Positions 17,187 through 26,363 of a stretch of DNA of 64,000 nt are shown in pieces. Location: NCBI RefSeq assembly GCF_014211975.1, contig NZ_CP060084.1, positions 3,731,001 through 3,795,000 of the forward strand, read 5' to 3'. This DNA comes from Teredinibacter haidensis. GTDB lineage: Bacteria > Pseudomonadota > Gammaproteobacteria > Pseudomonadales > Cellvibrionaceae. Each line of letters opens with the position of its first letter. Positions within the stretch are counted from its first letter, which is position 1. A program made the position numbers and the translations under genes. A model generated the notes under the pieces. That model did not search any database, was not told where the DNA came from, and saw only the letters and a program-made list of their open reading frames with translations.

Positions 17187-18572
17187 CTAGCCATGCATTT
17201 TGTCGGCAATTGCATCCAGCTCTATGCCGGATTCAAGAATATTTTCAATCGTGATACGAGCCGTCTCTGCATCCAAATGCAGCTCTTCGAATATCTGCGG
17301 GGCGATAGGTCGTGATATGCAAGCGCCAAAACCCGCATTGCAAAGCATATTATGTGCGACGTGAACAAGCTTGGCATAGACAGCATTTTCACCGGCATAT
17401 TGGGGGTTATGCTGCTGGCGCAGGGCAACGACCACTTCATCAGGCATATTCCAGTTATCCATTAACCATGAGGAGGCCTGGTTTCCTGTTACGCCAAGCA
17501 GATGCTGTTCTATGGCGGCCATGGGTACATGGGGGTTCGCTTTGCTCAAGCGCTCGATATTTGTCCAGTAGGGAGGGAAAATTTCTGCCAGTAGCAGATA
17601 GCCAAAGTTATTGAGCAGGCCCGACAAATAGGCCATGCCGAAACCCGGCCTGTGTACACGATCGATGCTGGTTACCAAACCTTCAACTGCGGCTGCGGTA
17701 TAGACCGCACTGCGCCAGTAGCGGGTAATATGAGCCGGGGACAGGGTGCGCATAGATAGCGTTTTGCCCAGCGCCAGACCCAGCGCGAGATTAAGCACCA
17801 TATCAAAACCCAGCACCCGCACAATAGCATCGTGTACCGACTTAATTTTTCCCGGCGCAGAATAATAGGGTGATGCAGCCCAACTCACCACCTGGGCCGC
17901 CAAACTCGGGTCTATTTCGACAATATTGGCCAAGTCACTGATATCGGCATTAGGGTCGGCGCGCAGTTTAATAATACGCTGGGCCGTTTCTGGCAGTGGT
18001 GGCAATTCCAGGGTTTCGTCCAAGCGCTGACGTATACGCTTCTGAGTAAAACGTTTTACAGAATCGAAAATCTGGATCTCATCGTTTTCTGTATCCATGG
18101 AAAAGCTGGGTACGGGGATCGCCAGCTTGGCCATCTCCGTTGAATGCACAATACTGCGAAAATCCTCCTGGGATATTTCCAGCATATCGCGGTTACCTCC
18201 AGCGTTCAGCCACAGGTATTTATTACTCAGCAGCGACTCATCCACCAGCGTCGGCATATTCTGCCAGCGTGGAACTGCGGGTATTGAGGTAATTTCGTGC
18301 TGGATCATAAGGGGTTTCAAGTCATCGACATTAACGCCTTCGAAATGCCGCCCGGTCTGTTGCTCCAGGGCATCCAGATCGATCATGGTCCCCATCGGCA
18401 GCAGAACCTGTACTCGCCCCTGAGCATCCTGCAATAACATCGACTGGACAATGCAGGCGCGTTGTTGAGACTGAAGCGGGGAGAGTCCTGACACGCGATC
18501 ATCCAGATGCGCAATGCTGTAGCTCACTTTCTGCGTATCGAGCAATTCTTGAATACTTACGGGTACGGGCAC
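17187..18572 (-). CDS. Aminoacyl-tRNA deacylase-like (YbaK) plus HDOD domain protein
   Basis: About 461 residues. The N-terminal ~150 residues ('IQELLDTQKVSYSIAHLDD', 'RACIVQSMLLQDAQGRVQVLLPMGTMIDLDALEQQTGR') have the YbaK/ProX editing-domain pattern; the C-terminal half is an HDOD domain ('LPPLPETAQRIIKLRADPNADISDLANIVEIDPSLAAQVVSWAASPYYS', 'VHDAIVRVLGFDMVLNLALGLALG'). The GTG at 18572 is preferred as start because AGGAG lies seven bases before it; a TTG at 18578 is too close to that site. HDOD domains resemble HD phosphohydrolases lacking the HD pair and act in signalling. The fusion suggests a regulatory output, with the YbaK part as a possible sensor; this is inference. Confidence 0.87.
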   Translation of the reverse strand: MPVPVSIQELLDTQKVSYSIAHLDDRVSGLSPLQSQQRACIVQSMLLQDAQGRVQVLLPMGTMIDLDALEQQTGRHFEGVNVDDLKPLMIQHEITSIPAVPRWQNMPTLVDESLLSNKYLWLNAGGNRDMLEISQEDFRSIVHSTEMAKLAIPVPSFSMDTENDEIQIFDSVKRFTQKRIRQRLDETLELPPLPETAQRIIKLRADPNADISDLANIVEIDPSLAAQVVSWAASPYYSAPGKIKSVHDAIVRVLGFDMVLNLALGLALGKTLSMRTLSPAHITRYWRSAVYTAAAVEGLVTSIDRVHRPGFGMAYLSGLLNNFGYLLLAEIFPPYWTNIERLSKANPHVPMAAIEQHLLGVTGNQASSWLMDNWNMPDEVVVALRQQHNPQYAGENAVYAKLVHVAHNMLCNAGFGACISRPIAPQIFEELHLDAETARITIENILESGIELDAIADKMHG

Positions 18573-18682
18573 GTACAATCTCCTGTCGGCATTTATTATC
18601 TGGAAAAGTCGATTTCCAGCGCAGCGGGGTCCATGTTGGTTAGCCCACTACAATCATTTGTATTCTTTCAATATAGCCTGCC

Positions 18683-18714
18683 AACACCCTTTTTCTAGTC
18701 TTAGAAGGGGTGTT
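18683..18714 (-). terminator. Hairpin downstream of recG
   Basis: Arms AACACCC and GGGTGTT, extended by several A-T and G-U pairs, form a roughly 12-base stem about 45 bases beyond the recG stop. No clear T-run follows on either strand, so terminator function is uncertain. Confidence 0.4.
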
Positions 18715-18760
18715 TTGATACGGAACCTCTAGAAGAGGAAAACAAGCGCCATATCACCGC

Positions 18761-20866
18761 TTACACCTGTGCATAAATCTGCCTGTCACCGATCCAGCGC
18801 TGAATGAGTTTGTCGGCAATGCCCGGCTGATGCTCCAACAATTGCTCGCCGAGCCTATTAACTGATTCCAGCAGGTGCTCGTCACGCAGCATATCCGCAA
18901 CCCGATACTGTGCGTCCCCGGTCTGACGCGTACCCAGCAGCTCTCCAGGCCCGCGCAGCTGCAGATCGCGCTCTGCCACAACAAAGCCATCATTGGTTTC
19001 ACGCAACACCTGTAGCCGCGAGCGGGCCTGCTCAGACAGTTTAGCGCCGTAGAGCAGCACACAGTGACTGGCCACCTCACCGCGCCCCACACGGCCGCGC
19101 AGCTGGTGCAACTGGGCCAACCCGAGGCGTTCGGGGTTTTCAATAATCATCAGGCTGGCGTTGGGCACGTCCACACCGACCTCAATCACGGTGGTTGCCA
19201 CCAATAATTGCAGTTCAGCCTGTTTAAATGCTGCCATCACCGCTTCTTTCTCACTGGATTTAAGGCGCCCGTGAATCAGGCCAATGGCAATATCCGGCAG
19301 GCTCTCGCGCAACAGCGTTGCCGTTTCTTCGGCATTGGCCGCTGCCAGACTTTCTGAATCCTCTACCAACGTGCACACCCAGTAGGCCTGACGGCCTTCT
19401 GCGCAGGCTAAACGAATGCGCTCGATCACCTGATCACGTCGCGACTGGCTAACCAATACTGTATTGACCGGCAGGCGCCCCGGCGGCAACTCATCGATAA
19501 TACTGTAATCCAACTCGGCGTAGGCCGTCATAGCCAGCGTGCGCGGAATGGGTGTTGCCGTCATCACCAACTGATGGGGCATCTCGCCCTCGCGGGATTT
19601 CTGCCGCAAGCTAAGGCGCTGATGAACGCCAAAACGATGCTGCTCGTCAATAACGGCCAGCCCCAAACGATGGAAAATCACATCGTCCTGAAACAGGGCG
19701 TGGGTGCCGACAACAATCTGCGCGTCGCCACTGGCTATTCTCACCAGCGCCTCCCGCCGTTTAGCTGCGCTGAGCTTGCCCACCAACCACACCACTTCAA
19801 AACCCAGCTTTTGCATCCAGCCAGAGAAATTGTGGAAATGCTGTTCCGCCAAAATTTCAGTAGGAGCCACTACCGCAACCTGACAGCCGCTGCATGCGCC
19901 ACCCAAGGCAGCCAACGCCGCCACCAGTGTTTTCCCCGAGCCAACATCGCCCTGAACCATGCGCAGCATCGGCTGGCCTGAGCACAGATCCTGCTCAATA
20001 TCTACGCTTACCCGCTGCTGTGCGCCGGTAAGTGAGAAGGGCAGCTGTGCCAAGAAGGTTTCACGCAACGCAGGATCTATACGCAATACCGGCGCCTGCT
20101 CCCCAGCAACAAGTTCGCGAAGTTTACGTCGCGCCAGAAAGTGCGCCAGCAGCTCTTCAAACGCTAGGCGCTGTTGGCTGGGGTGCAAGCCTTCCATCAG
20201 ACTTGCAACCGGTGCATTGCACGGGGGCTGATGCATATAGACGAGCGCCTCACTTAGACTCTCGCACTGAAACTCCCGGTTGATCTCTGCGGGAAGGAAT
20301 TCATCGGGAGGATACTTGTGGATCATTCCCACCGCCTGCTCCACTATCGCGCGCATACGTTGCTGGGATACACCTTCGGTCAGGCCGTAGATGGGCGTTA
20401 GAGTTTCCTCAACAGGCTCGGGCTGGCGTTCATCGATAAAGTCGTATTCCGGGTGGTAAAACTCCATACCCGAAATACCCAACCTCGGCTCGCCATAACA
20501 GCGAACCAGTGCCCCCTCTTGAAATTTGTCTTTCTGGTAGCCGCTAAAGTGATAGAAACGCAGGCACACAGCACCCGTATCATCTTCCAGCTGCACGACC
20601 ATACTACGCTTTCGGCCAAACACCACCTGCACGCGTAAAATGCGCCCCTGAATCATAACGCTAGTGTTTAACTGCAACTGTGCAAGGGGGGTAACGCGGG
20701 TGCGATCCAGATAACGAATAGGCAGGTGAAACAAAAGATCTTGCAGGGTTTTCAAACCAAGCTTTTCAAGGGTGGCGGCCAAGCGCTCGCCCACCCCTTT
20801 CAAGACGGATACCGGCAGGTTTTCCAGCGGAATACCTGGCTTATTAGCTGTTTCTATTTCAGGCAT
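18761..20866 (-). CDS. recG: ATP-dependent DNA helicase RecG
   Basis: About 701 residues from the ATG at 20866; a TTG five codons upstream is less likely. The N-terminal wedge domain begins 'PVSVLKGVGERLAATLEKLGL', with an OB-fold ('TPLAQLQLNTSVMIQGRILRV'). The helicase core has Walker A 'GDVGSGKTLVAALAAL', the DExH-type box 'VIDEQHRFG', motif III 'MTATPIPRTL', and the C-terminal lobe 'ATTVIEVGVDVPNASLMIIENPERLGLAQLHQLRGRVGRG'. It remodels stalled forks and branched DNA. Length and motifs are intact. It lies in the same broad region as HU, ubiA and phoB, as in pseudomonads. Confidence 0.97.
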   Translation of the reverse strand: MPEIETANKPGIPLENLPVSVLKGVGERLAATLEKLGLKTLQDLLFHLPIRYLDRTRVTPLAQLQLNTSVMIQGRILRVQVVFGRKRSMVVQLEDDTGAVCLRFYHFSGYQKDKFQEGALVRCYGEPRLGISGMEFYHPEYDFIDERQPEPVEETLTPIYGLTEGVSQQRMRAIVEQAVGMIHKYPPDEFLPAEINREFQCESLSEALVYMHQPPCNAPVASLMEGLHPSQQRLAFEELLAHFLARRKLRELVAGEQAPVLRIDPALRETFLAQLPFSLTGAQQRVSVDIEQDLCSGQPMLRMVQGDVGSGKTLVAALAALGGACSGCQVAVVAPTEILAEQHFHNFSGWMQKLGFEVVWLVGKLSAAKRREALVRIASGDAQIVVGTHALFQDDVIFHRLGLAVIDEQHRFGVHQRLSLRQKSREGEMPHQLVMTATPIPRTLAMTAYAELDYSIIDELPPGRLPVNTVLVSQSRRDQVIERIRLACAEGRQAYWVCTLVEDSESLAAANAEETATLLRESLPDIAIGLIHGRLKSSEKEAVMAAFKQAELQLLVATTVIEVGVDVPNASLMIIENPERLGLAQLHQLRGRVGRGEVASHCVLLYGAKLSEQARSRLQVLRETNDGFVVAERDLQLRGPGELLGTRQTGDAQYRVADMLRDEHLLESVNRLGEQLLEHQPGIADKLIQRWIGDRQIYAQV

Positions 20867-20958
20867 CGCGAATCTGCTCAATAAGAAAAACGCTATTGAA
20901 ACAACCTCAACCGAGGATTACAAATTCAACGCCACTCAAAATAACAATTAGCGGCAAC

Positions 20959-22059
20959 CTAAAGCACTATTCGCTTGCCACCCTGCGCACTTGACCGCAA
21001 TGCAGCCTCCACTACGCGAATGTCCGCCATTCCCATTTCCCCCGGCGCCAAAACCGGTTTTTCGTGGAAAATGGCCAGGGCGTCGTCATCCATTTGGCCT
21101 GCCTGCTGATTCACGATCGTTTTGTTCAAAAAGCGCCCATCGCTAGTTTTACCTTGAACACCGGTATAGGACTGCATGGGTGATAGCTCGTACCAGCCGT
21201 TTTCGCAGGTCGCGCGCAAGACGTTCATTTCTTTGCCGACACTGGCAGCACATTTGGCCACAATACCGCTGGGAAATTCCAAGGTAAGATAAGCCGACTC
21301 ATCCACCTCGGTAAAAATTGCTTTGCGCTCCACTTCCAACTTAGCCGTAACCGCTATTGGCTCTTCACCCGTGGTATAGCGGGCTGCATTTATCGGATAC
21401 ACGCCCATATCGTAGAGAGCACCACCGCCCATATCGCGCTTTAATCGCCAATGGTCCGGTGATGGTGCACCGCCAGCATAACCCGCTTTGGCAATCACAG
21501 ATTCAATCGCCCCAAAAGGCTTGGAACGGGCAAATTCGGCAACGGTTTGGGTGTTGGGCTCGTGCTGCAGACGGTAGCCCACCGCAAGCCGGACTTTATT
21601 TTTGTTGCAAGCATCGATAATCACCTGACAATCCTGCGCGGTCATGGCCATGGGTTTTTCACACCACACATGCTTCCCCGCGTTCGCAGCAATAAGCGCG
21701 TACTTCTTATGCAGGGAGGTTGGAACAACAATATAAATCACATCAATTTCTGGGTTGTTGGCAACTTCGTGCATGGTTTCATAGGAGTAGACATTGGCAT
21801 CGGGGATACCGTATTTTTTTTGCCAACCGGGGATTTTTTCGGGGCTACCGGTAACAATGCCTTTTATTTCGCAGTATTTTGTTAACTGTAATGCCGGGGC
21901 CAAAAGGTCACGGCTGTAATAGCCTAGCCCTACCAATGCCACGCCGATTTTTCGTTTAACCGGCAATGAAAATACATCGCTGCCATACGTAGCAGACGCC
22001 GCTAGAATACTGCCTGAAGTCTGCAAGAATTTTCGTCGGGAAAAATTTTGTCTATTCAT
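20959..22059 (-). CDS. Gfo/Idh/MocA family oxidoreductase with Tat-like signal
   Basis: A 366-residue protein. The leader 'MNRQNFSRRKFLQTSGSILAASATYG' has the twin-arginine motif SRRKFLQ and a hydrophobic stretch, so export of the folded enzyme to the periplasm is likely. The Rossmann domain follows with 'VALVGLGYYSRDLLAPAL', and 'VWCEKPMAMTAQDCQVIIDAC' carries the EKP motif of the family (catalytic Lys). 'GGGALYDMGVYPINAARY' is the conserved C-terminal-domain motif with its usual Asp. It resembles glucose-fructose oxidoreductase, which keeps NADP(H) tightly bound in the periplasm, but the sugar substrate is not determined by sequence. Confidence 0.9.
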   Translation of the reverse strand: MNRQNFSRRKFLQTSGSILAASATYGSDVFSLPVKRKIGVALVGLGYYSRDLLAPALQLTKYCEIKGIVTGSPEKIPGWQKKYGIPDANVYSYETMHEVANNPEIDVIYIVVPTSLHKKYALIAANAGKHVWCEKPMAMTAQDCQVIIDACNKNKVRLAVGYRLQHEPNTQTVAEFARSKPFGAIESVIAKAGYAGGAPSPDHWRLKRDMGGGALYDMGVYPINAARYTTGEEPIAVTAKLEVERKAIFTEVDESAYLTLEFPSGIVAKCAASVGKEMNVLRATCENGWYELSPMQSYTGVQGKTSDGRFLNKTIVNQQAGQMDDDALAIFHEKPVLAPGEMGMADIRVVEAALRSSAQGGKRIVL

Positions 22060-22216
22060 AGATAGCCTCTTTTATTGTTTGTACCACCATTTTCAGCAAC
22101 AGGTAGCGCTTATTATCAGGAAGAACATCTTTTCAGAAAAATTACACTACCGACAGTATAAGTAGACCTGGGAGAGCCCAGGGTAAAACTGATTCATCGC
22201 TCGAAAGCCCCTACCT

Positions 22217-23755
22217 TTAACTTTTTGATACAACAACTCTATTGCGACCCGAGTTTTTTGCTTGGTAAAGTGCATCATCCGCCCGTTTGAGCACATCACT
22301 GTACTCTTCGCTTTCGTGCAACTCCGCACAGCCGATACTAATTGTTAAGTGCAAATCATCTTGGGTTAGTTTGTGTTTTTGTACAGCCATACGTACGCGC
22401 TCTGCCAATTGCTCACTCTCATTGATATCGGCATTAGGTAGCGCAATTAAAAATTCCTCACCTCCATGCCGACTTGTTTGATCACTGACGCGTACAGTTT
22501 TACTGACAACACCAGCGATTTCAGTCAGCACTTTGTCGCCAACCGCATGGCCATAGGTATCGTTCACCCGCTTAAAATGATCGATATCCATTAATAAAAA
22601 ACCAATAGGCTGCCGATAACGCCGACTGAATTCAATCATACTTTGCACAATTCGCGTCATTGCGCGACGGTTCATAAGTTTGGTTAAGGGGTCGGTATCC
22701 GCTAAACGTTCAATACGCCGCATCAGCTGACTCTGGTGATAGATCATATAGATAAGCACTATCGCAAAAAAAATCACCACCAGTCGTGTCATTGAGTCTG
22801 TAATCGCGCTGATCACAATTTGACGGCGAGGAACTTTATGCAGCAGCATAATCTGTCGATCCAATACCGGCTTAAGAAACAACAACTCTCCCGGCGACAG
22901 CGCCATTTTGGATGAACGCATATTGGTATCTTTAATAATGACCGTTTGGTTTTCGTCTATAAGCGCCGAATAACCTCGAACATCTTTGCGATTAAGCACG
23001 TGGACCAAGGAGTCCATACCAATATCCAACGATACCAACCCCCTAAATTTATTGTTATATAAGACCGGTAGGGATGCACTAATCACCAAACCCATACCGG
23101 CAGGATCTTCATAGACTTCCGTTGCGATCAATTCGTGCTTGGGATTATTCTTAGGAATCGCCTCCACCCAAAATGCCTTGAGTAGATGTTCGTCTTTAAA
23201 ATAAAAATCTTCGAAACTGTAGGCAGGAGCCAAATAAAAAAATCTTTTTGCCGAACTGTAGTACACCCATTTCACATCCGGCATTGCATCAATCACACTG
23301 CCGAGCATGGCATTTAACGACAGGGCTGCATGCAGTTCCGATTTATGCTCACTGTCGATATCCTCCAGCAAACCACCTCCGGTTAAGGATCCCACCATGG
23401 TTGGCCAAGCGTATGTATTATCGTAAGAAGACTTTGAAATCAAACGTGATTCTATACCGTAGGCCCCTAGCTCAGGATATTCCTGCAGGGAATCAACTGC
23501 CGGGAATTGCAGGTTACCCGTTTCCGCCAGTTCCAGGTTTTCTTGCATACTGTTACGCAAACTGAACAGTAAATGTTTTGCAATTAAAAAATATTTACGC
23601 AACTCATTCGTACGAAACTCCACTTCCTGCGAAATCATATCTTGCTGATGCACAATTTCTCGACTGACAACGGTGTAAACACCCACGACCAGCAACAAAA
23701 ACAGCACCGAGGCAACAACCAGGTTTTTGAACACCCTGCTTTTCGTTATCGCCAT
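22217..23755 (-). CDS. Membrane diguanylate cyclase with extracytoplasmic sensor domain
   Basis: The ATG at 23755 (MAITKSRVFKNL) gives 512 residues; the longer frame to 23800 uses TTG. Membrane helix one is 'NLVVASVLFLLLVVGVYTVV', then about 280 extracytoplasmic residues that look like a dCache-type sensor, helix two 'LVVIFFAIVLIYMIYHQS', and a GGDEF domain ending the protein. The active-site motif is GGEEF (near residue 430), which is catalytically competent, and the inhibitory I-site RxxD is present as RVSD exactly five residues before it. It should make c-di-GMP with product feedback. It lies downstream of the receiver-PilZ gene on the same strand. Confidence 0.92.
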   Translation of the reverse strand: MAITKSRVFKNLVVASVLFLLLVVGVYTVVSREIVHQQDMISQEVEFRTNELRKYFLIAKHLLFSLRNSMQENLELAETGNLQFPAVDSLQEYPELGAYGIESRLISKSSYDNTYAWPTMVGSLTGGGLLEDIDSEHKSELHAALSLNAMLGSVIDAMPDVKWVYYSSAKRFFYLAPAYSFEDFYFKDEHLLKAFWVEAIPKNNPKHELIATEVYEDPAGMGLVISASLPVLYNNKFRGLVSLDIGMDSLVHVLNRKDVRGYSALIDENQTVIIKDTNMRSSKMALSPGELLFLKPVLDRQIMLLHKVPRRQIVISAITDSMTRLVVIFFAIVLIYMIYHQSQLMRRIERLADTDPLTKLMNRRAMTRIVQSMIEFSRRYRQPIGFLLMDIDHFKRVNDTYGHAVGDKVLTEIAGVVSKTVRVSDQTSRHGGEEFLIALPNADINESEQLAERVRMAVQKHKLTQDDLHLTISIGCAELHESEEYSDVLKRADDALYQAKNSGRNRVVVSKS

Positions 23756-23861
23756 AAAGCTCGCCGTAGTTAGGATTGCAAAAAATTTAGAGAACTTCAA
23801 ATCAAGTCCAAGCTAGCTCTACGCGACCCCAAAACATTCATTTGCAAGGCGCACATTTTAC

Positions 23862-23910
23862 TAGTGGCCGCGGCCACTAAGACGTGCAACGCTGAAAGTG
23901 CACGTCTTAG
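23862..23910. repeat. Two adjacent dyads: 18-bp perfect palindrome and 12-bp-armed hairpin
   Basis: Bases 23862-23879 read TAGTGGCCGCGGCCACTA, a perfect palindrome. Immediately after, 23877-23888 (CTAAGACGTGCA) pairs perfectly with 23899-23910 (TGCACGTCTTAG) over a ten-base loop. The two share three bases, so they may be alternative structures. They sit between the receiver-PilZ gene and the cyclase gene, both on the minus strand. No T-run is present, so an intrinsic terminator is unlikely; a regulatory or processing site is possible. Confidence 0.6.
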
Positions 23911-23945
23911 TCACGCCCTCATATTTGGATTTGGTCTAAGTTTTC

Positions 23946-24791
23946 CTAAGTAATGACTTTAGAAAGAATTTCGAACTTTTCCGGATCATTGTCCACAAAA
24001 CGAACAACTATTTTTAGCTTATTCGTATTTGGGTTGTTTTCCATCGCCTGGATGCTGTGAACATAGCCATTGAGTCGCGCCAGAGCTTCGCCCTTTTTGT
24101 TTTCCAGATCCACAACAGCTTGGTCGAACACCGTTGGCACCTCGTCCGGACGCACCATAAAACCACTCATAGCCTGTAACGACAGTTCGCGGATAATGCA
24201 CTGGCCACTGGCGTTCGGAAATCGCAACTGCGCACGACCATCAAACTTACCGCCGCTTTTGGCCTCGACCACTTTAGCCGGTTTTGCGAACAGGGACGCA
24301 CCCGGAGTAGCAGCACCAGCCTTTACTGTGCGCGCGTTTCTGTTACCCCCGGTCAATACGTCGAGGGAGCCTAAGCCCGTATCCTGCTGAGCTGCTCGAC
24401 CCGTGTCTTTGTAGCCTATTTTTTTCAGCTGCTTAGAAACTTTGCGGCGCAGCTCATCTGCCGTGAAGGGCTTGCTCAGATAATCACTGACCCCCGTTTC
24501 GATCGCTTTCACAATGTGATTACGATCGCCCCGACTGCTGATCATAATAAAGGGGACTTTGGGGGTATTGGATTCCGTGCGAACCCAGTGCAGAAACTCC
24601 GCACCGGACATTTCTGGCATCTCCCAGTCGGAAAGCACAATATCGATCTTGTTGATCTTCATTACAGAGACCGCACGACGGCCATCAACGGCGTCGTGAA
24701 TCTCCAAATTGGGCAGAAATTGCCGCAGAGTGCGTTTGATAGTGTCGCGGACAAAACTCGCGTCATCCACAACCAGAACCTTGAGTACCAT
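23946..24791 (-). CDS. Response regulator with receiver and PilZ-like domains
   Basis: The ATG at 24791 (MVLKVLVVDDASFVRDT) follows a GGGGAAGG site and gives 281 residues. The receiver has the DD pair, phosphoacceptor in 'VLSDWEMPEMSG' and Lys in 'YLSKPFTADELRRKV'. A ~50-residue flexible linker precedes a C-terminal PilZ-like domain near residues 185-280: an RxxxR motif is present (RAQLR), but the second c-di-GMP motif (D/N)xSxxG is replaced by ELSLQA. Either binding is weakened or the domain has another role. Its neighbour is a diguanylate cyclase, so a link between phosphorelay and c-di-GMP output is plausible. No histidine kinase is adjacent. Confidence 0.88.
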   Translation of the reverse strand: MVLKVLVVDDASFVRDTIKRTLRQFLPNLEIHDAVDGRRAVSVMKINKIDIVLSDWEMPEMSGAEFLHWVRTESNTPKVPFIMISSRGDRNHIVKAIETGVSDYLSKPFTADELRRKVSKQLKKIGYKDTGRAAQQDTGLGSLDVLTGGNRNARTVKAGAATPGASLFAKPAKVVEAKSGGKFDGRAQLRFPNASGQCIIRELSLQAMSGFMVRPDEVPTVFDQAVVDLENKKGEALARLNGYVHSIQAMENNPNTNKLKIVVRFVDNDPEKFEILSKVIT

Positions 24792-24901
24792 TGCCTTCCC
24801 CAGCCGGGTATGCCCCCGGCATGTGCTGCGCGACGAACAGCGAAAGCGCGCCCCTAACGGCACATCAACACATTTATCATGCCCCAAAAGGCGCTAAAGC
24901 C

Positions 24902-25675
24902 TTAGGGTTCGTGGCGAGTAAACACTAACTCACTACCATCGGACATCGCGCTATTAAAGCTGTAACCGTCCCAATCAAAGCGCTTCAGCTGCTCTGGGTC
25001 GGCAATACCATGCTTTATAATATAGGCGCTCATACGACCTCTTGCCTTCTTCGCATAGAAGCTGATGATTTTGTACTTACCGTTTTTCCAGTCCTTAAAC
25101 ACCGGCGTCACAATATCGGCGTTCAGCTCTACCTTGTTAACCGACTTGAAGTACTCGTTAGACGCCAGATTGATCAGAGTTTGGCTGCCGATCTTCTTCA
25201 GCTGCTTGTTCAGCTCCCGGGTAATTTTAGTGCCCCAGAATTGGTACAAATCCTTGCCACGCGCATTGACAAAGCCGGTACCCATTTCCAGTCGATAGGC
25301 CTGCATTAAATCCAGCGGCCTAAGCACGCCGTAAAGGCCCGACAGAATACGTAAATGCTGCTGGGCAAACGCAAACTCATCGTCGTTAAAGCCATAGGCA
25401 TCCAAACCTACGTAGACGTCGCCCTTAAAGGCCAGGAGCGCCTGGCGGGCATTACTGGTCGTAAACGGCTCGTTCCACTGTTGAAAGCGATCGTAGTTCA
25501 GTAGCCCTAACTTGTCGCTGATGCCCATAAGAGCTGACACATCTTGAGGCGATAATTCTTTCAGGCCTCCCATCAGCTCACTGGCGTCATCCAGCAACGC
25601 CGCTTTAGTATGCTTACGAGTAGCAAGGGGACTTTCGTAATCGAGATTTTTTGCAGGCGATATAACAATTAGCAT
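24902..25675 (-). CDS. yaaA: Peroxide stress protein YaaA
   Basis: A 257-residue protein of normal length. It begins with the family signature MLIVISPAKNLDYESPL and contains 'ALLAFKGDVYVGLDA', 'ILSGLYGVLRPLDLMQAYRLEMGT', 'LINLASNEYFKSV' and 'IISFYAKKARGRMSAYII'. YaaA (DUF328/UPF0246) limits intracellular free iron and protects DNA and proteins during hydrogen peroxide stress in Escherichia coli, where it is under OxyR. It is cytoplasmic and binds DNA in vitro. No OxyR site was identified here. The neighbour upstream (DUF4265) is on the same strand. Confidence 0.95.
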   Translation of the reverse strand: MLIVISPAKNLDYESPLATRKHTKAALLDDASELMGGLKELSPQDVSALMGISDKLGLLNYDRFQQWNEPFTTSNARQALLAFKGDVYVGLDAYGFNDDEFAFAQQHLRILSGLYGVLRPLDLMQAYRLEMGTGFVNARGKDLYQFWGTKITRELNKQLKKIGSQTLINLASNEYFKSVNKVELNADIVTPVFKDWKNGKYKIISFYAKKARGRMSAYIIKHGIADPEQLKRFDWDGYSFNSAMSDGSELVFTRHEP

Positions 25676-25777
25676 GGGGTTTACTTTCTACAGGTGGGCG
25701 AATGGTTCATTATCCAGTTGTCGTGGCATGAAATGAAGCCTTGAAAAACTATGGGCGCGATAAACGCCAGCTCGCAC

Positions 25778-26269
25778 TTATTCCGGTTTGAGGAATTCCT
25801 GCCACCAATTGATAGGCACCAGTTCACCGTCTTTGTGCTCGTAAACATTGCCGTAAAGCCACGCACTTTCTGTGTTAGCACCTACATGCCGATTGAGCAG
25901 TTCCTCAATCGCCGTAAAGCCACAGCTGACATGAATGCTGAAAATAAGCATGCGTTCGTTTTGGAAATCCAGCGTGCCACCGAGCTTTTCCAGCGCGGCG
26001 ATCAGATCTCCGGCGATAGCACTGATATTGTTTTTGGCGATAACCCTAAGACACAGGTTGCCCGAACGCTTAACCAGGGTGAAAGCCTTATTCTCTGCAT
26101 CCACCTTTATCACGTCGCCACTGGCAATCCCGCGCATAAATGCCGGGGATTTGAGCAACTGAAAAACGTTCGACTCGCGCTCGGCGGCCGTTATTGTTTC
26201 ATAGACAGGTTTGCCGTCTGCTTGTGCACCGGCAAATAAACTGATTTCTTTTAAAGGGTACTCTTTCAT
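25778..26269 (-). CDS. DUF4265 domain-containing protein
   Basis: About 163 residues from the ATG at 26269 (MKEYPLKEISLFAGAQADGKP). The pattern 'ETITAAERESNVFQLLKSPAFMRGIASGDVIKVDAENKAFTLVKRSGNLCLRVIA', with a bipartite beta-rich then ferredoxin-like arrangement, is that of DUF4265, small cytoplasmic proteins of unknown function. 'ESAWLYGNVYEHKDGELVPINWWQEF' forms the C-terminus. It is divergent from the M48 protease gene, whose start lies about 95 bases away, so the two promoters share a short region. Confidence 0.75.
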   Translation of the reverse strand: MKEYPLKEISLFAGAQADGKPVYETITAAERESNVFQLLKSPAFMRGIASGDVIKVDAENKAFTLVKRSGNLCLRVIAKNNISAIAGDLIAALEKLGGTLDFQNERMLIFSIHVSCGFTAIEELLNRHVGANTESAWLYGNVYEHKDGELVPINWWQEFLKPE

Positions 26270-26363
26270 AAAAATTTCACTTCTATCCCGCGAGAGGGAG
26301 ACCACTGAACAAGTTGAAAGGTATTATAATGCTCTATTCAAACTAAAGGAAAAGGATGTAAAC

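Noticed and set aside
23248..23565. Plus-strand ORF inside the diguanylate cyclase gene
   Set aside because: It lies fully opposite a clear sensor-domain coding region and gives a peptide without domain character, so it is a shadow frame.
23877..23910. Intrinsic terminator reading of the long hairpin
   Set aside because: The stem is strong, but no T-run follows on either strand, so it was recorded as a repeat instead.
26211..26363. N-terminal extension of the M48 protease frame
   Set aside because: It overlaps the divergent DUF4265 gene and lacks homology-like content; the lipoprotein signal starts at 26364 with a good ribosome site.
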